Source: Glossina fuscipes (lineage: Eukaryota > Arthropoda > Insecta > Diptera > Glossinidae). From it: DNA of 64,000 nt. Shown here piece by piece: positions 27,613 through 40,094 of this stretch. The notes below the pieces were generated by a model. The model saw nothing but the letters and a program-made list of their open reading frames with translations, was not told where the DNA came from and searched no databases. The position numbers and the translations under genes are program-made. The stretch's first letter is position 1. Each line of letters opens with the position of its first letter. Location: NCBI RefSeq assembly GCF_014805625.2, contig NW_023998414.1:42377555-42441554 (forward strand), given 5' to 3'.

Positions 27613-30600
27613 ATGAATTCTTTAAATTTAAGAATTTCTTCAGTTAAAACGGGTGAGAATGTTCGAAAAAATTCCGAAATGCGTGCCGCACTGATTTCTA
27701 TACCGAAGCAGTATGAATCATGTAAGTAGGATTTTGTCCAATAAGTTTTTTTTTTTTTACTGCAATCTATATAAAGATTCTTGTAATTCTTGCAATTCTA
27801 ATATTCAAAAAGGCGAGGAAACTTACTGCGTCGAAATGAAGAAAGCAAAGACTGTGCCGGAGCAGGTGAACTGTGTGAAAAGCGTAAGTCATCAATAACA
27901 GAGAGAAAGGATCCGTATGTTGTCATAATAATTGTCTGTAGGTTTTCAAGGAGATGGGAAATGATGGCGGCGCTTTACAGTTCCTTTGCGATATATATTT
28001 TGCGAGTCCTCTTAAACATCCTGTTCGTAATCAAATATTAAAGTAAGTTATTACTTTCAAAAATTATCGATAAATGGCAAATAGGAGAATGGCATCCTCC
28101 TAACATATTTTTATTTACCTTTTTTTTTATGTAGACTTTTAATAACGATGGTTCGATTGGGCACTGCCGGAACAGATGAGTCTTTTATAATTAACTCTTT
28201 AGTTAATAGCCTCCATCGGATTGTAGAAGAAGGCAAAAACGAGAAAGAGAGTGTTAATTGGAATTCCGCTATAGCTTCCCTGTCCGGGTGTTTTGAAAAT
28301 TTTGAATGTGGAAAAAAAGCTCTAGAGCAATGCATCCATTTGATTTTTCCATTTGCTTGTGCTTCTGTCCATAAATATGTTACCGAGCTTGGGTATGAAG
28401 AAGCAAATTAATTTAAAAACCAATAATAATAATAAGAGTTTTTAATTTTTAGCGTTTTAAGTTCACCATCCGTACGCAATGAGTATTATTCATATGTTCA
28501 CAATTCCATCCGCTTCATGTTATGTTGCATTCAAGAATTCGGTCGTCTATTGAGGACTTCTTATGCCGAGCAATTGAAACAATTAAATTTGAATTGCAAG
28601 GAGATTATATTAGACAGCGATATTCCCATGGATCCGCGCACAAATTCTGGAATTTTGATGGCACATATTGCTAAACTATTTGATAATTATGATGTTTTCA
28701 TTGCGTCAGCTAAAGATACCAAAAATCCTAATGAAATTGTTCTTTGCGTTGGCATCATAAATACTTGCGAGCAAAGCGATTTCCAAAAATATTCCGCTGA
28801 TATACGTGATATTTGCGGCAAGATTGACGAAATTGCTAACTTAAACGCTACTGTGCCTAACATTTTGCTTTGCGCTACTCGTGCCCTTTATCAGATTTCA
28901 AAATTAATTCTGAATTTCGCGTTAAAATCCTCGCAAACTTTAGACGATATAAAGTTAATTCTACGTAAATTATTGATTTTTACTGTTGCTTACTTAGAGC
29001 ACCATATGGATAGTGTGCGGCATTTATGCCGCGATCTTATGCGCAATATCGTTGCCGCGGCTAAAAAAGTGGAATTCGATTTCCTGCTGCAAAAAATCTA
29101 TGACGCCTGCAATTCCGAGCGTTTATCATTGTCTATGAAATGTGTTGTATTGCAGCAAGCTGCTGTTATTTTGGGAGCCGAAGAGATTATCACGAATTGT
29201 CTGAAATTGTTTTCTGAACTTTTCGCCGCAAATCTTGGCAGAGATTTTATTGTAAATAATTTATTCGAAAGTGAGTCAGCTAAGACAGATGTGTTCTTTT
29301 TAAAATGAGTAACCTTGAGTATTATAATATTTTTGTCCTTTGATTAGCGCTTATGATTGCCCATCATAAGGAGTTAGCTTTCGAGAACTGGATTAAAATT
29401 TGGATTAACTATTTACTAAATATTGCCGCTGCGCAGGATTCTCGTTTAGCCGATATTGAAATTCTTATCGTTAAAGCAGTAAAATGTGAACCGCGAGTAG
29501 TACAAGTCATTATAACGTATGAGGAGAAGCCTCGGATACCTATTAGCACTAAATTGTCAGCGTTATGGGCCGTACGCAAATCAGGCATTCGGATTGATAA
29601 CTTCCAAGAAATAATGCAGCAATTTTCGAAGAATTTGCAACTTTCTATTCTTTCGAATTGCGATGAGACGCGAATTATGGCGTTACGTCTTTTGGTGGAA
29701 ACTCACAAAACCACAGAACCGTTAACACTTTTAGAATGTAAACATTTAATTACATACATTGAATATAACGCTAATTGTCAGAGTCCTGCGATCAGACAGA
29801 AGAGCTTGGCTCTACTAAGTAAAGCATTGGTCAGGTGTGAGCTTAATTTGGTGAAAATTTTGAAAGGTAAGCAGCCACCAAAAGCGGTGCAAAATCAGCC
29901 ACTGGAATTAAAATTTCTACAAGACGTTATGCGCATATTGGTTGAAAACCTGTTTTTAGACGCCAATTTCGGGAGGCGATCTATATCTTTGCAACTATTA
30001 GAACAGTGTATGCGTATTGGTATTAATTGCAATTTGAAATTGATTAATTTATTGCCGAAAAGGGCCGTTCACGCACTTGCTTCAGTGCTCGCTGATTCCT
30101 ACGAGATGAATAAAGAGTTTTCTGTAAGTATGCTCAAACTTGTGGAAGACAATGGAGATTGTTATTTAATCGAACTAAATGATTTGAATATTAATCTGGA
30201 CGAAATAAAAAAGCTGCTGACTTCTATTCGTCCTGTGGACTCCGTTACGGCTGCTTATCAGCTCGAGTTTTTATGCAATCGAGCTAATCCTCGAATATTT
30301 GGCGATTTTGAATTGCCATCTTACGCGAATTGCCCATACGCAGCTATTAAATGGCTATTAATAGCAGCGAAGCAAGGTTTAAAACTGGCAAAGCAAAGCA
30401 TTCTGGAGGCTGCCAAATGGAATCCCATATACGGCTTATTATTCGCTATTAAGCACATACTTAAGAAGTTAGATTTCGGCAGCTTAGCTCAGGAAATTTC
30501 CTGGCGAATACTAGTGGCTGAGTTAATAATGTTTTGTAAAGAATTGACAATGGTCGTAGCACCGATTATCAATAATTCTTCGCCTGAAGGTCTTTTACCG

Positions 30601-31846
30601 AACGATTTGAGTGCCTTCAATGAGGAATCGATTGGACAGGAGGTAAAGCATTTAGACATTTCTTTTGCTTATACATACATACATACATACATACTCTTAT
30701 TCATCTTAATCATTTATTTGATGCAGGATTGTGAAGAATGTGAGGGCAAAAGCGCGCACAAAATTCTTTCGCCGAAAGCTAGAAATATTGATTTATGCGC
30801 GGTGAAGACGACGTCCCAGATGGTATTATTGTGTGCCTGGCGCAGTATTAAAGAAGTTTCTCTTATTTTGGGCGAGATTGTTATGTGCTCTCCCATTCAA
30901 TTTAATAAATCAACTGAACAGTTCCTTATAACGAAAGAACAAATTTTAGAGATTGGTGAACATTTCAAATTGTTATTATCAGAAACTAAGCACCGTGGCG
31001 CCTTTGAACAAGCTTATGTGGGTTTCTCGAAACTTTGTTGCCGTTTATGGACAGTGGAATCACTCGATTTAAATTCCTTGCCAATGACTTGGCTAAGGGA
31101 TTTAATTAGCCTTATTTCTTCACAAGAGATCAATCATGATAAAATTTGTGCCACCAGACGCAGCGCTGGTATACCATTTATGGTTCAAGCCTTAATCACA
31201 TCGGAGCTAAAGGTTGGCTCTACAAAATCTTTATATTGCTGCATGTCCCATCTTTTACAGTTATGTGCGGCAAGTGAAAAAAGTTCAGAGAGTCGCATAC
31301 ATGCCTTAAATATACTTCGGGCTCTCTTTCGTTGTACTGATCTAAACGAAGCTGTTGGCGAATTCGTAGCGGATGGCATTATAGCCGCAATCAATGGATA
31401 TGACAATCATAATTGGTCGGAAAGAAATTCAGCTACTTTGCTATTTGCTGCCTTAATTACACGCACATTTGGTGTTCAGCGGAATAAAGATTCGGAAAAT
31501 TTGAATATTCGAAATAAAATGACTGGTCGCATTTTCTTTTTACGCTATCCAAAATTATATGACTACTTTTTGGAACAACTGCACCGTGCCAGCGTTTTGA
31601 TACAAAATCAACAGAAAGCGCACAAATTGCATCCGCTGCTGCTAATTATGAGCCGGCTTTATCCATCAGCCCTTGAAGGGACAGAATCAAATTTAAAACT
31701 TTCTGAATTCTTACCACATATAGCGGAGTGTGGCTTTTGTCCGGAGATGCAGACTCGTGTAATGGCAGCCAAAGCCATAGTGGCTTTAATTAATAAGGAT
31801 GAAGTTCATAACATGATCTTGAATAAATGTGCCGAAATTATGGTGA

Positions 31847-31890
<44 letters not shown>

Positions 31891-31990
31891 NNNNNNNNNN
31901 NNNNNNNNNNNNNNNNNNNNNNNNNNNNNNNNNNNNNNNNNNNNNNNNNNNNNNNNNNNNNNNNNNNNNNNNNNNNNNNNNNNNNNNNNN

Positions 31991-32037
<47 letters not shown>

Positions 32038-33870
32038 TTTTCTTTCTCTCTGTCCCCCTAATTTCATCTAATCACATTCGAGTTTTAATTGCGTTTTGTT
32101 TTCGTCTTCCGCTTTAGATAATGATACAACCAAAATCAAAAATAAAATTAAACAGTTTGCATGGTATCCTGTTGCAAGTAAGCGCATAGACGACTGACTA
32201 CACATTCTCTGCTCATTTTAACACATAACACTTATGGTTTATTTAGATCCTTTACCTAATAAAAAACCACAAATCTCTACTAAGTTCAGCACTTATCGGA
32301 GATGTTACTTGTTCTTTGGTGACATTGCACGAGCAGACACAAATCGATCATGCAGTAATTATGAAAGTCATATTGGATATATTTATAGAAATATTAAGCG
32401 GGTAAATGTGCTCTTTATAAATGAATTGCTTATTCATTCTCTGCAACTATAATCTATATATTTTCGGATCATCTCTCTTCTGTTTAGGTTGACTGCTTTG
32501 AAATTCGATCATATCATCGTAAAAGATTTGCTGTACTTTTCTGCCTTACCACAATTAACTGATTCCAAGTTAACATATATCTATCCGGTACTGCACAAAT
32601 CTAACTTCATTTACAATCTACATGTCATGCGCTTAACTCTGCCGTACGGTGCACTGTCCGACTATACGTTAAGTCCCCCAATTACGATAATGCCTATCGA
32701 GCAAGCAGAAACTTGCCTTAATGTAATATTATTACTGTTAAAACGCGCTCAATTCCCATCTTCAACCTTTCCGTACCTATCTTTCTCTGAAAATTTTAGT
32801 ATCGGTGAATTTTTTAATGAATTCGAAATAATGGATTTCGAATTGCAATTTGTAAATATTTTGGCCGAGAAAGTTTTAAATGAACTGGCCACTGAATTAA
32901 GACAGAGCAAATCTTTGCATGAAACTCTTAAAGAGGTAGTTAAGAGACAGTTTTATTACCCTCAGGCGGCAATGAAATCGTATGCAATACTTAGTTTATT
33001 AGATAATTTTGATTACGGTTTGACGCAGCTAATTAAGGAGTCAAGAAAACAACCCGGTGACATTAAATTTCCAATAATGCTTTGCGTAGAGCGAATAATA
33101 CAAATGCACGGTATCGAATACAAATACGCTCAGCTATGCTTAGAACATTTAACGGAAATTGCTCAACCGTGGCAACCGGATTGTTTAAGGTAAATCCAAA
33201 TGATTATTAATATTAACGCAGTCTCGAATAATAATACTATTTATTTCCATTATGGATTTATTACAGATTTAAAGCTGCTAATATATTAGCTTGTATTGCC
33301 ATTCATTATCCTAAGGCTTTAGAAAAGAAACGCTTAAGTTTTATACGAGCTTTTATCAGCCTTCTACTAAATCTATTAATGGACGATGACCCTGCGATAC
33401 GCCATTATTCGGCTAAGATAGTTTTACATAATCTACCTGATGACATTGAATTGGGTTTGTCTGAATGTGAATATAACCATTTATTTGCTTATGATATTAA
33501 GATTCCAATTTGTATAGAAAGCGTAGTGTCAACCATGGCGCAGCGATTATTTCTACAAAACTCTGCTGATATATTATTGGCTTTTAGAATGGACGACAAT
33601 TATATATTAGATATATTCAAAATTATTGTTACAAATTTCTCTACACAGTCCTCTAAAAAAGATGACGGAAGCCATTCTTCTGGAGAGAACAGCAATTCAA
33701 GTGATGCTGAAGTCTTCGAGAAAAATGAGGCAAATGTTTTTGCGGAACCTTCCAAAGTTATTTTTGATGCAGCTGTGGTTTTCAAAAATACTTTCAAATC
33801 CCGCCTTAAAATAACGCGCTTCATTGACAATTTCATGCAGGACGTCTACGTCCAGGGATCAGCATCATAA
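27613..33870 (+). CDS. THADA homologue (tRNA methylation cofactor, armadillo-like)
   Basis: Eleven exons join in phase to 1774 aa: 27613-27721, 27777-27883, 27942-28042, 28135-28392, 28453-29270, 29348-30642, 30727-31842, 32118-32177, 32247-32401, 32488-33189 and 33267-33870. THADA is the animal counterpart of yeast Trm732, partner of the Trm7/FTSJ1 enzyme that methylates the 2'-O of tRNA position 32. The Drosophila protein (CG15618) also binds SERCA and affects lipid storage. The sequence is an alpha-helical repeat protein with no enzyme motif. Diagnostic blocks are HPVRNQIL near the start, LEHHMDSVRHLCRDLMRN, the central TRRSAGIPFMVQAL of the DUF2428 region, and LNSLHGILLQ near the 3' end. 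The 84-base intron 30643-30726 has no stop and keeps frame. The intron 31843-32117 contains an assembly gap. Confidence 0.93.
31847..32037. repeat. (CT)n microsatellite with 100-N gap in THADA intron
   Basis: CT repeats run into exactly 100 N at 31891-31990 and resume on the other side. The tract lies in the intron after the codon ending at 31842, so the gap does not remove coding sequence. Open frames across it read as Ser-Leu runs and should be ignored. Confidence 0.95.
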
Positions 33871-34962
33871 GCCGAACAATTTGCTTCTTTTATACATAAC
33901 GCCGGATGTTAAAGGTATATTAATTTGGCCGTTTCGCTTTTAACGTCCAAATATACGCATCAGTTGACCCATAATGCGCTTATATCGCCTTTTTGGCAAA
34001 CTCGAGACTTTTAGCCAGTTTAGATATCTGTCCGTCTGCTAAAGTTAAAATTACTTCAAAATAAAGAAAATTTGAATTGATTACTCATTACTCATTAGTT
34101 TACGACTTAAATTCACGGCTTATATGAAAGTTATAATAAAATATAATTTCGACCGCTCACCGACTTAATCCTATCTATAATCTAATTAAAATAATATCTA
34201 TTCGCTTTATAGCAAATTTTCTTATGCATTATTATTGGGAATAGCTTTAAATTATATATATTTTTAGTTCACCATATAAGAAATATTTAAATGTTTACCT
34301 TGTAAATAAGTGTGCATTTTGTTTTCTTTTCTTTTTTTTTTTTTTTTTAATTATACGCACATGCATTTATAATAATTTTTACATCCGAAAATGCCCCATT
34401 TATGTAAAATGCGTATAATATATATATATATATATATATGTATATGTATATATATGTCTATGTACGAAATAATTTACTGACTTTTCGCCTGAAATACCAA
34501 TCAAAAATATTGAAATGTAAATTTTATTTCTTTAAATCTAAATTGCTTACACATTTGATTTGATATGATCCGCTAGAAAGGATACCTTAGCGTTTGTGTA
34601 GCATTTGTTTGTGTAACCCATAAAGGTGTGCAACGGAGGTAACAGAAATTTATACTTGCCGAGAAAGCATCCACCCTTTTTTCGGGCTGGAACGTGATCT
34701 ACGTAGCACCGTAACTTGATTATTGCGACTATAAGGTGAAAGTGAAAGTCAGATTTATGAGACTCGCTTTGCGGGGAACGCATTAAGGGTAACGGGTTTT
34801 GTTTCCTTCGAATTTCTATTAACTTCATAATTTAATGGCATTTTTTCCATTATTTTTTTAACGGAATTCGTTTCCGTTTTGGACGAGCTAGCTTATCATT
34901 ATTGCTTCTGATCAATCTATTCATTACTGATCTAATCTATTGATATAGTTTTTATCATTTTA

Positions 34963-34993
<31 letters not shown>

Positions 34994-36890
34994 TTGGAAA
35001 AATATGATTCATACGTATAAGAACGCTCTACCACAATTTAATGTATTTACGCATACCATATGGTAAGGTTGGGTTTACTTAATAAACCTCCCTCCCCATT
35101 CATTTCCCAAATATTCCTGCGATTCTTTGCTAATTTGCCTTCTCCACCATAGTGGATTATAACACATAACTCGATAAGTTCGCAAGATGACACATAGATG
35201 CCGCCGGTATTAACGAATCCATACAAAATGTTACTCTTTAAACGGAATATATCAAAATTTTACGAGCAAAGAAAAAATGTCCTCGCGTTGACAAGTGCGA
35301 AAGTTACCAGGACCTGGCCAGGATCGGCCTGGTTTGATATCGTGCGATTTTTTGTCTGTTACACGAAGTGAAGAGCTCGCTCTGGCAACACCGGCAAGAT
35401 CCGAATTGTAGGAAGCATTCAAGGTCATCCCGCAATTGGAAACAGCGTTGACATAATTGCATAGTGTTCGATGGGAGTGTTTGGAGGTTTTAAGAGCATA
35501 AATAATGATTTTTGATTTTACAAACAAATTCACCTGATTTTCGGAAAACAGCGTTCAGTGAGTGTGATGCCAAAGTTGGCCTTTTTGGTTCCGTTTGTCT
35601 TCTTGGCCTTTTTTGTCGAGAATTTTGCTTTTTAAGCAAAGCGTATAAAAGCGGAAACATGGAAAATGAGTAGCGTGCACAGTCGGAAATAGATGTACTG
35701 ATGATGAAGATTCCAAAAACGTTCACGACTTCGCGTCTTTAAGAATATAAGTATCTCTATCTTACACTCTCTCCTAGCTGTTGTTGAAAATAAAACGCTT
35801 TGCTTGCATTTTATTTCAGTAATTTAATCCTTTTTTATTTTTTTAATACTTTTTGACAAGAAATGATCATTTATTTAAAATTTTTTCTTCTCTTCTGGGT
35901 TTATTTTGTTTTGCTATTTCGGACGTTTATAGGCAAACGGTATATTATCGAACGCGTCTGAATAAGCTTGTTCTTCTGTTACCGCTCATTGCAATATCTT
36001 GATGTATTATTTCTTGTTTATTTACTTTTGTATATTTTTTTTTTTTTTTGTAGGTTTTTATTTTTTTTCTCTCTTCGGCTATTATTTCAGATAATTATCA
36101 CTTAGGATTTACGTGACCCTGTAATTTTTTTGCGCACAAAATTTTAAATCGATAAAATTATTAGGAAAAAGATTTTAAAATTCTTTTTTCTTTTTTTTTC
36201 ATCTGAATATGATGTTGTCGACGATGTAAAATAAAATATGTTTTTTTTTAAATTTTAATAAGTAATAGAAAGCTGGACATTGTACCTAAAGCAAGGGCGC
36301 CTTAAGGTCAATATAAGGGACATTCACGTTTCGCATATAACTGAATGAACGAATTATAAAAATTCTTAGTATAATAATTAAAGCCCTTAACGGACAGTAC
36401 ATGTAATCTTCTAATCTTAATCTCGATAATATAATAATAATAACTGAAAACTGAAAATCTGTAAAAATTCATGCATTTAAATGCAATCTTGCTCAATGAC
36501 AAACAATGAACCGATGGCATGAAATAAAAGAGCGAACTGCTTGCTCTACTGTAATTGTAATGTAATTTATTTAAATATTTATTTCATTTAAAATGAAATT
36601 ATTTCTTTAATTAATCAATTGATTAATTAATTCGGTCATTGATTCATTCATCTTTTATAATTAATAATTTAATTATTAAATTTTTAATTAAACAAATTGA
36701 ATATATGTAAATGAAATAATTAATATATAAATCACAACGTAATTTAATAAATGTAATAATTAAAGTTTTATTTCCTTCCTCAAAACGAGAATTTTGCACA
36801 GAATGAAGGACAAATAAATGATTTATTTTATAAGAAGAAAAATATATATATATAAATATTTCGCTCGAGCAAAGCAATAGCTGGACAAGT
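33871..36890. other. Intergenic, AT-rich
   Basis: Holds the THADA 3' UTR with an AATAAA at about 34059, a TA microsatellite near 34418-34456, a poly-A tract at about 34970-34993 and several T tracts around 35.8-36.2 kb. No gene was recognised. Confidence 0.6.
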
Positions 36891-37240
36891 ATTATATGGA
36901 CTCTGCTCCATCGAGACAAATGATAAAGAGGTCTTTTGCTGCTTTTAAACGCTATCGAGAATGCTGAACGCTTTGGTAGCCCAAATTCGACATTTGCTCC
37001 AAAAAACCTACAAAATCACACAAAATCGTTTTGGAGCAATGGGACGTGAACCTGCGTAAAATAGCTGATCTCTTAAGACGGCAGTGCCATTACTGCTTTA
37101 TAAAAACATTTGTCTATGAGAAAGATCTGCTCGAAATGGGTAACACGCTATAATTGCTCGCTTTTTAACAACAACGCCATCAGAGAAAGTCTTTGAGAGA
37201 ATGATACAGTGTGCTTTTGAACTATTATATAGGACGACTT
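36890..37240 (+). mobile_element. Mariner-like transposase fragment, N-terminal half
   Basis: Plus-strand translation gives AERFGSPNSTFAPKNLQN (from about 36965), then, after a frameshift, WDVNLRKIADLLR, and then MRKICSKWVTR (37114-37146). These are consecutive blocks of the N-terminal helix-turn-helix half of a mariner transposase, normally AERSGRP, IKVREIA and MRKLCSKWVPR. The DDE catalytic half is absent. The same block occurs at 54.7 kb. Confidence 0.75.
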
Positions 37241-37509
37241 TAACAAATAAACAAATAATTTTAAATGAAAAACAATAAACACATATGTTAGCTTATTTGG
37301 GAGTGGTGCACCCCTTCAACACAATACGTACATATATTAAATATAAATATACATATATATAAAGTTTAAACGAGAACACTTCTCTGCGAATATATTTATA
37401 TGAGCAGTATTGTTAAGCCTATAGTTAGGAAATTTATCATAAAAAAAAAAAAAAAGAGTAAAAATATTTAAGAAACAAAAGTACTATTGTCTTTCACACT
37501 GCCAAAAAG

Positions 37510-40094
37510 TTAATCAGTTTTGGATTTGATGTCGCCCGTGGTACCATTAGTAAGATTACAGGTGGTTAATAATTTGTCGTTGGCGCAGGAATCGCATACA
37601 CGGACCTCATCAAACCAACCACGTTCAGGTACGGCTTGACGGGACTGTGAGCACTTAGAACAGATACCCTGACCACACTTGCGGCAGTGATGACGTTTAC
37701 AATCGCCACCCGTGAACATCCTTTCAGGACTTAATGTATTGTTATTTAAGTGGACTGAAACTAATTCTTCTGCTGTTCCGAACGGCACCTTGCAAATACT
37801 GCACTGAAGCGCCTCAACATCTGGTATCCAATAATCCGGACGTGCAGAGTCTTTTATGATTTCTATAATAATAAGCTCGCTTTTAAAATAGAAAGTTTTG
37901 AAATGCTTTTTCGAAATACCTTTTGTGCACTCCAATGCAACGGACGCGACTTTCGACACCGTGTTGTACAAAGTTTCCCCACATTTCCGAGCTGTCACAT
38001 CAGCTTCGGGACTTAACTGTACAATACCTAAATTCGTATCGTCATTACTAGTGTTAGTACTGTGAGGTACTTTGTCTACAAAGAAAGCCACCAAATCAAG
38101 TAAATACCTTAACTGCATATAAAGATATATATGTATAGAGAATTATAATCAACCTGGATGCTTTAGTAATTGCTGACGGCAGTCATTGCATACTCTCACT
38201 GGTTCGTTCCATTTCCGGGATGGTACTGGCATTCTATTTTGCGTGCAAGCATCGCAAAAACCTTTCCCGCAACCACGACAATGATGTTTACGTATGCCAT
38301 ATTTTTCGAAGTTTTTCTTGCAGGAAGAGCAGTTCTACAATATAATATTATTTATTGTGGTTTCATATCAAATAAATTATATAATTAAAAAGAATCAGTC
38401 CTTACAATAATTTCATGATTGGGTTTCCAATATTTGGGGGCAACTTTATCAGCGCACCATTCCTTAAGTGCTCCAGCGGGTTGGGACGATATATTACTTA
38501 TGGCTTCATATACGTAATTAACGCGGTCCAACATTATTTGACCTGAATGAATAGGGCCCTTGGCTATTACGTTCTCATCCTTCCAAACATGAATAGTTTG
38601 CGATCTGAAATAATTTTATTTATTAATTTCGAAAGAGATAAACGCTTACACTTTAGAAACATATGCGCACCGTACAGCTGAAGAATCTGTGGTGCTCCCC
38701 CAATACTTCCAATTCCTAGCTATCTCACCGCAATGAGGACAATCGATTATACTATACGTCCATGTTTCTTTACGTATTACAACCACCTCCCGACCATTAT
38801 TGTAACAGGACTTACAAATTTCCACCTTGTTTTCAAACTGGTGCTGATGTTGACATGGCTGGGAGTTAAGATGGTTGTCGCCATCATGTCCCATAGAGCG
38901 TTGACAACGTCTATTACAGGAGTCACAATATACAGGACAGGTGAAATACTGTTCCGGAAATGGATTTATAGATTTTTCTATAATCTCGCCAGCAAATTTT
39001 TTATTAAGAGCCCGTATTGCCTTAAAAATTACGCTAGGCTGACGAGGAGAACGTACTGTTGTATTTTCTAATTCCATTCTTAATGCGGCTATAAGTTTGT
39101 TGTAGTCAGTGGTTTCAGTGATCGATGTTTGAATGCCTACGTAACGTAATGAGCTGAACGCTTTAATATCATAATTAAATCGATTAAAACAATCACGTAA
39201 TTTTTCCTCAGCGCTCTCTTCGACTGCTAAAATGTACAAAAAGGAAGGGAAATTTTTAACGTCATCGTGTTTAAAAATAGAAGCATCGTTTACAATTTTC
39301 CAAAGGGTTAGTGTGTTTAGTTTCGTGGAAAATAATAACAGCAGGGCCCAAATTAGTTGCACCGGGAATCGACATCGACTGTAAAGCTTGTGAAAAATGC
39401 AAACAAAATGCTTTCGAGGCTGTCCCCAGGAATTCATACATATCACTATGAAGCCTTTCGGACCGTGTCCGATAGATAACAATATCTGATATGGCTAATA
39501 TCTGCAAAACAAAGGAAAGTAGCAGCAAGATTAACTTCATCAAAATATTATGAAAAGATTTACTTTAAGTAACATACGCATACGTTTAGTATTGCGCGAT
39601 GACGTCGAGAGTAGACCTTCTGTATCTAAACATAAAACTCCGAGATCTTCTTGAATGGCGGCATAGACACCTAGAGTACAAGATTTCTGTTCAGGAGAGG
39701 TTTTAAATACTTCTTCTCCTTTGAATAGGGCATGATTCATTGTGTGAGATTTTCCATCGCCCGTGTTTCCAAATATGGAAACCACCTTTATTTTAGCCGC
39801 GTCTGGACATTTTAGTTTTTTGCAAAAAAGTTCCGGTGTTGCGATATGCAAATGTTCATTTGCATCTAAAAGTAGGAACGATTGCCCAGTTGAATGATCC
39901 AAAGAATCATATTCAGAGTTATTGAAGTTTATGGATTTGAAATCTGCATCACAAACAACATCTGGCTTCAGTCCGTCTTCCTATATGTATATTATACAAT
40001 TCATTAAATATATATATATATATGCATATATATTTACGTAAACATATATATAATCTCATACACATACCTCAGATAAGGAACGCATAAATGCCAT
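37510..40094 (-). CDS. ZFYVE1/DFCP1 homologue: P-loop domain plus two FYVE fingers
   Basis: Eight minus-strand exons give 705 aa: 40094-40068, 39980-39564, 39501-39294, 39226-38650, 38604-38406, 38334-38154, 38075-37920 and 37862-37510. DFCP1/ZFYVE1 binds PI3P through tandem FYVE domains and marks omegasomes and lipid droplets; its N-terminal nucleotide-binding domain is an ATPase/GTPase. A P-loop, GNTGDGKS, lies at residues 80-87, followed by LCLDTEGL and then ISDIVIYRTRSERLHSD. A cysteine-rich segment (YFTCPVYCDSCNRRCQRSMG) lies mid-protein. FYVE 1 has NCSSCKKNF and RKHHCRGCGKGFC. FYVE 2 has ALQCSICKVPFG, RHHCRKCGQGICSKC and PVRVC-type endings. FYVE 2 has an unusually long insert between the first cysteine pair and the RHHCRKCG block. 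The 57-base intron 37919-37863 lacks stops and keeps frame. Human ZFYVE1 is 777 aa. Confidence 0.9.

Noticed and set aside
31827..32117. Ser-Leu repeat protein continuing from THADA
   Set aside because: It is the CT microsatellite and the N gap inside an intron; the phase-correct exon resumes at 32118.
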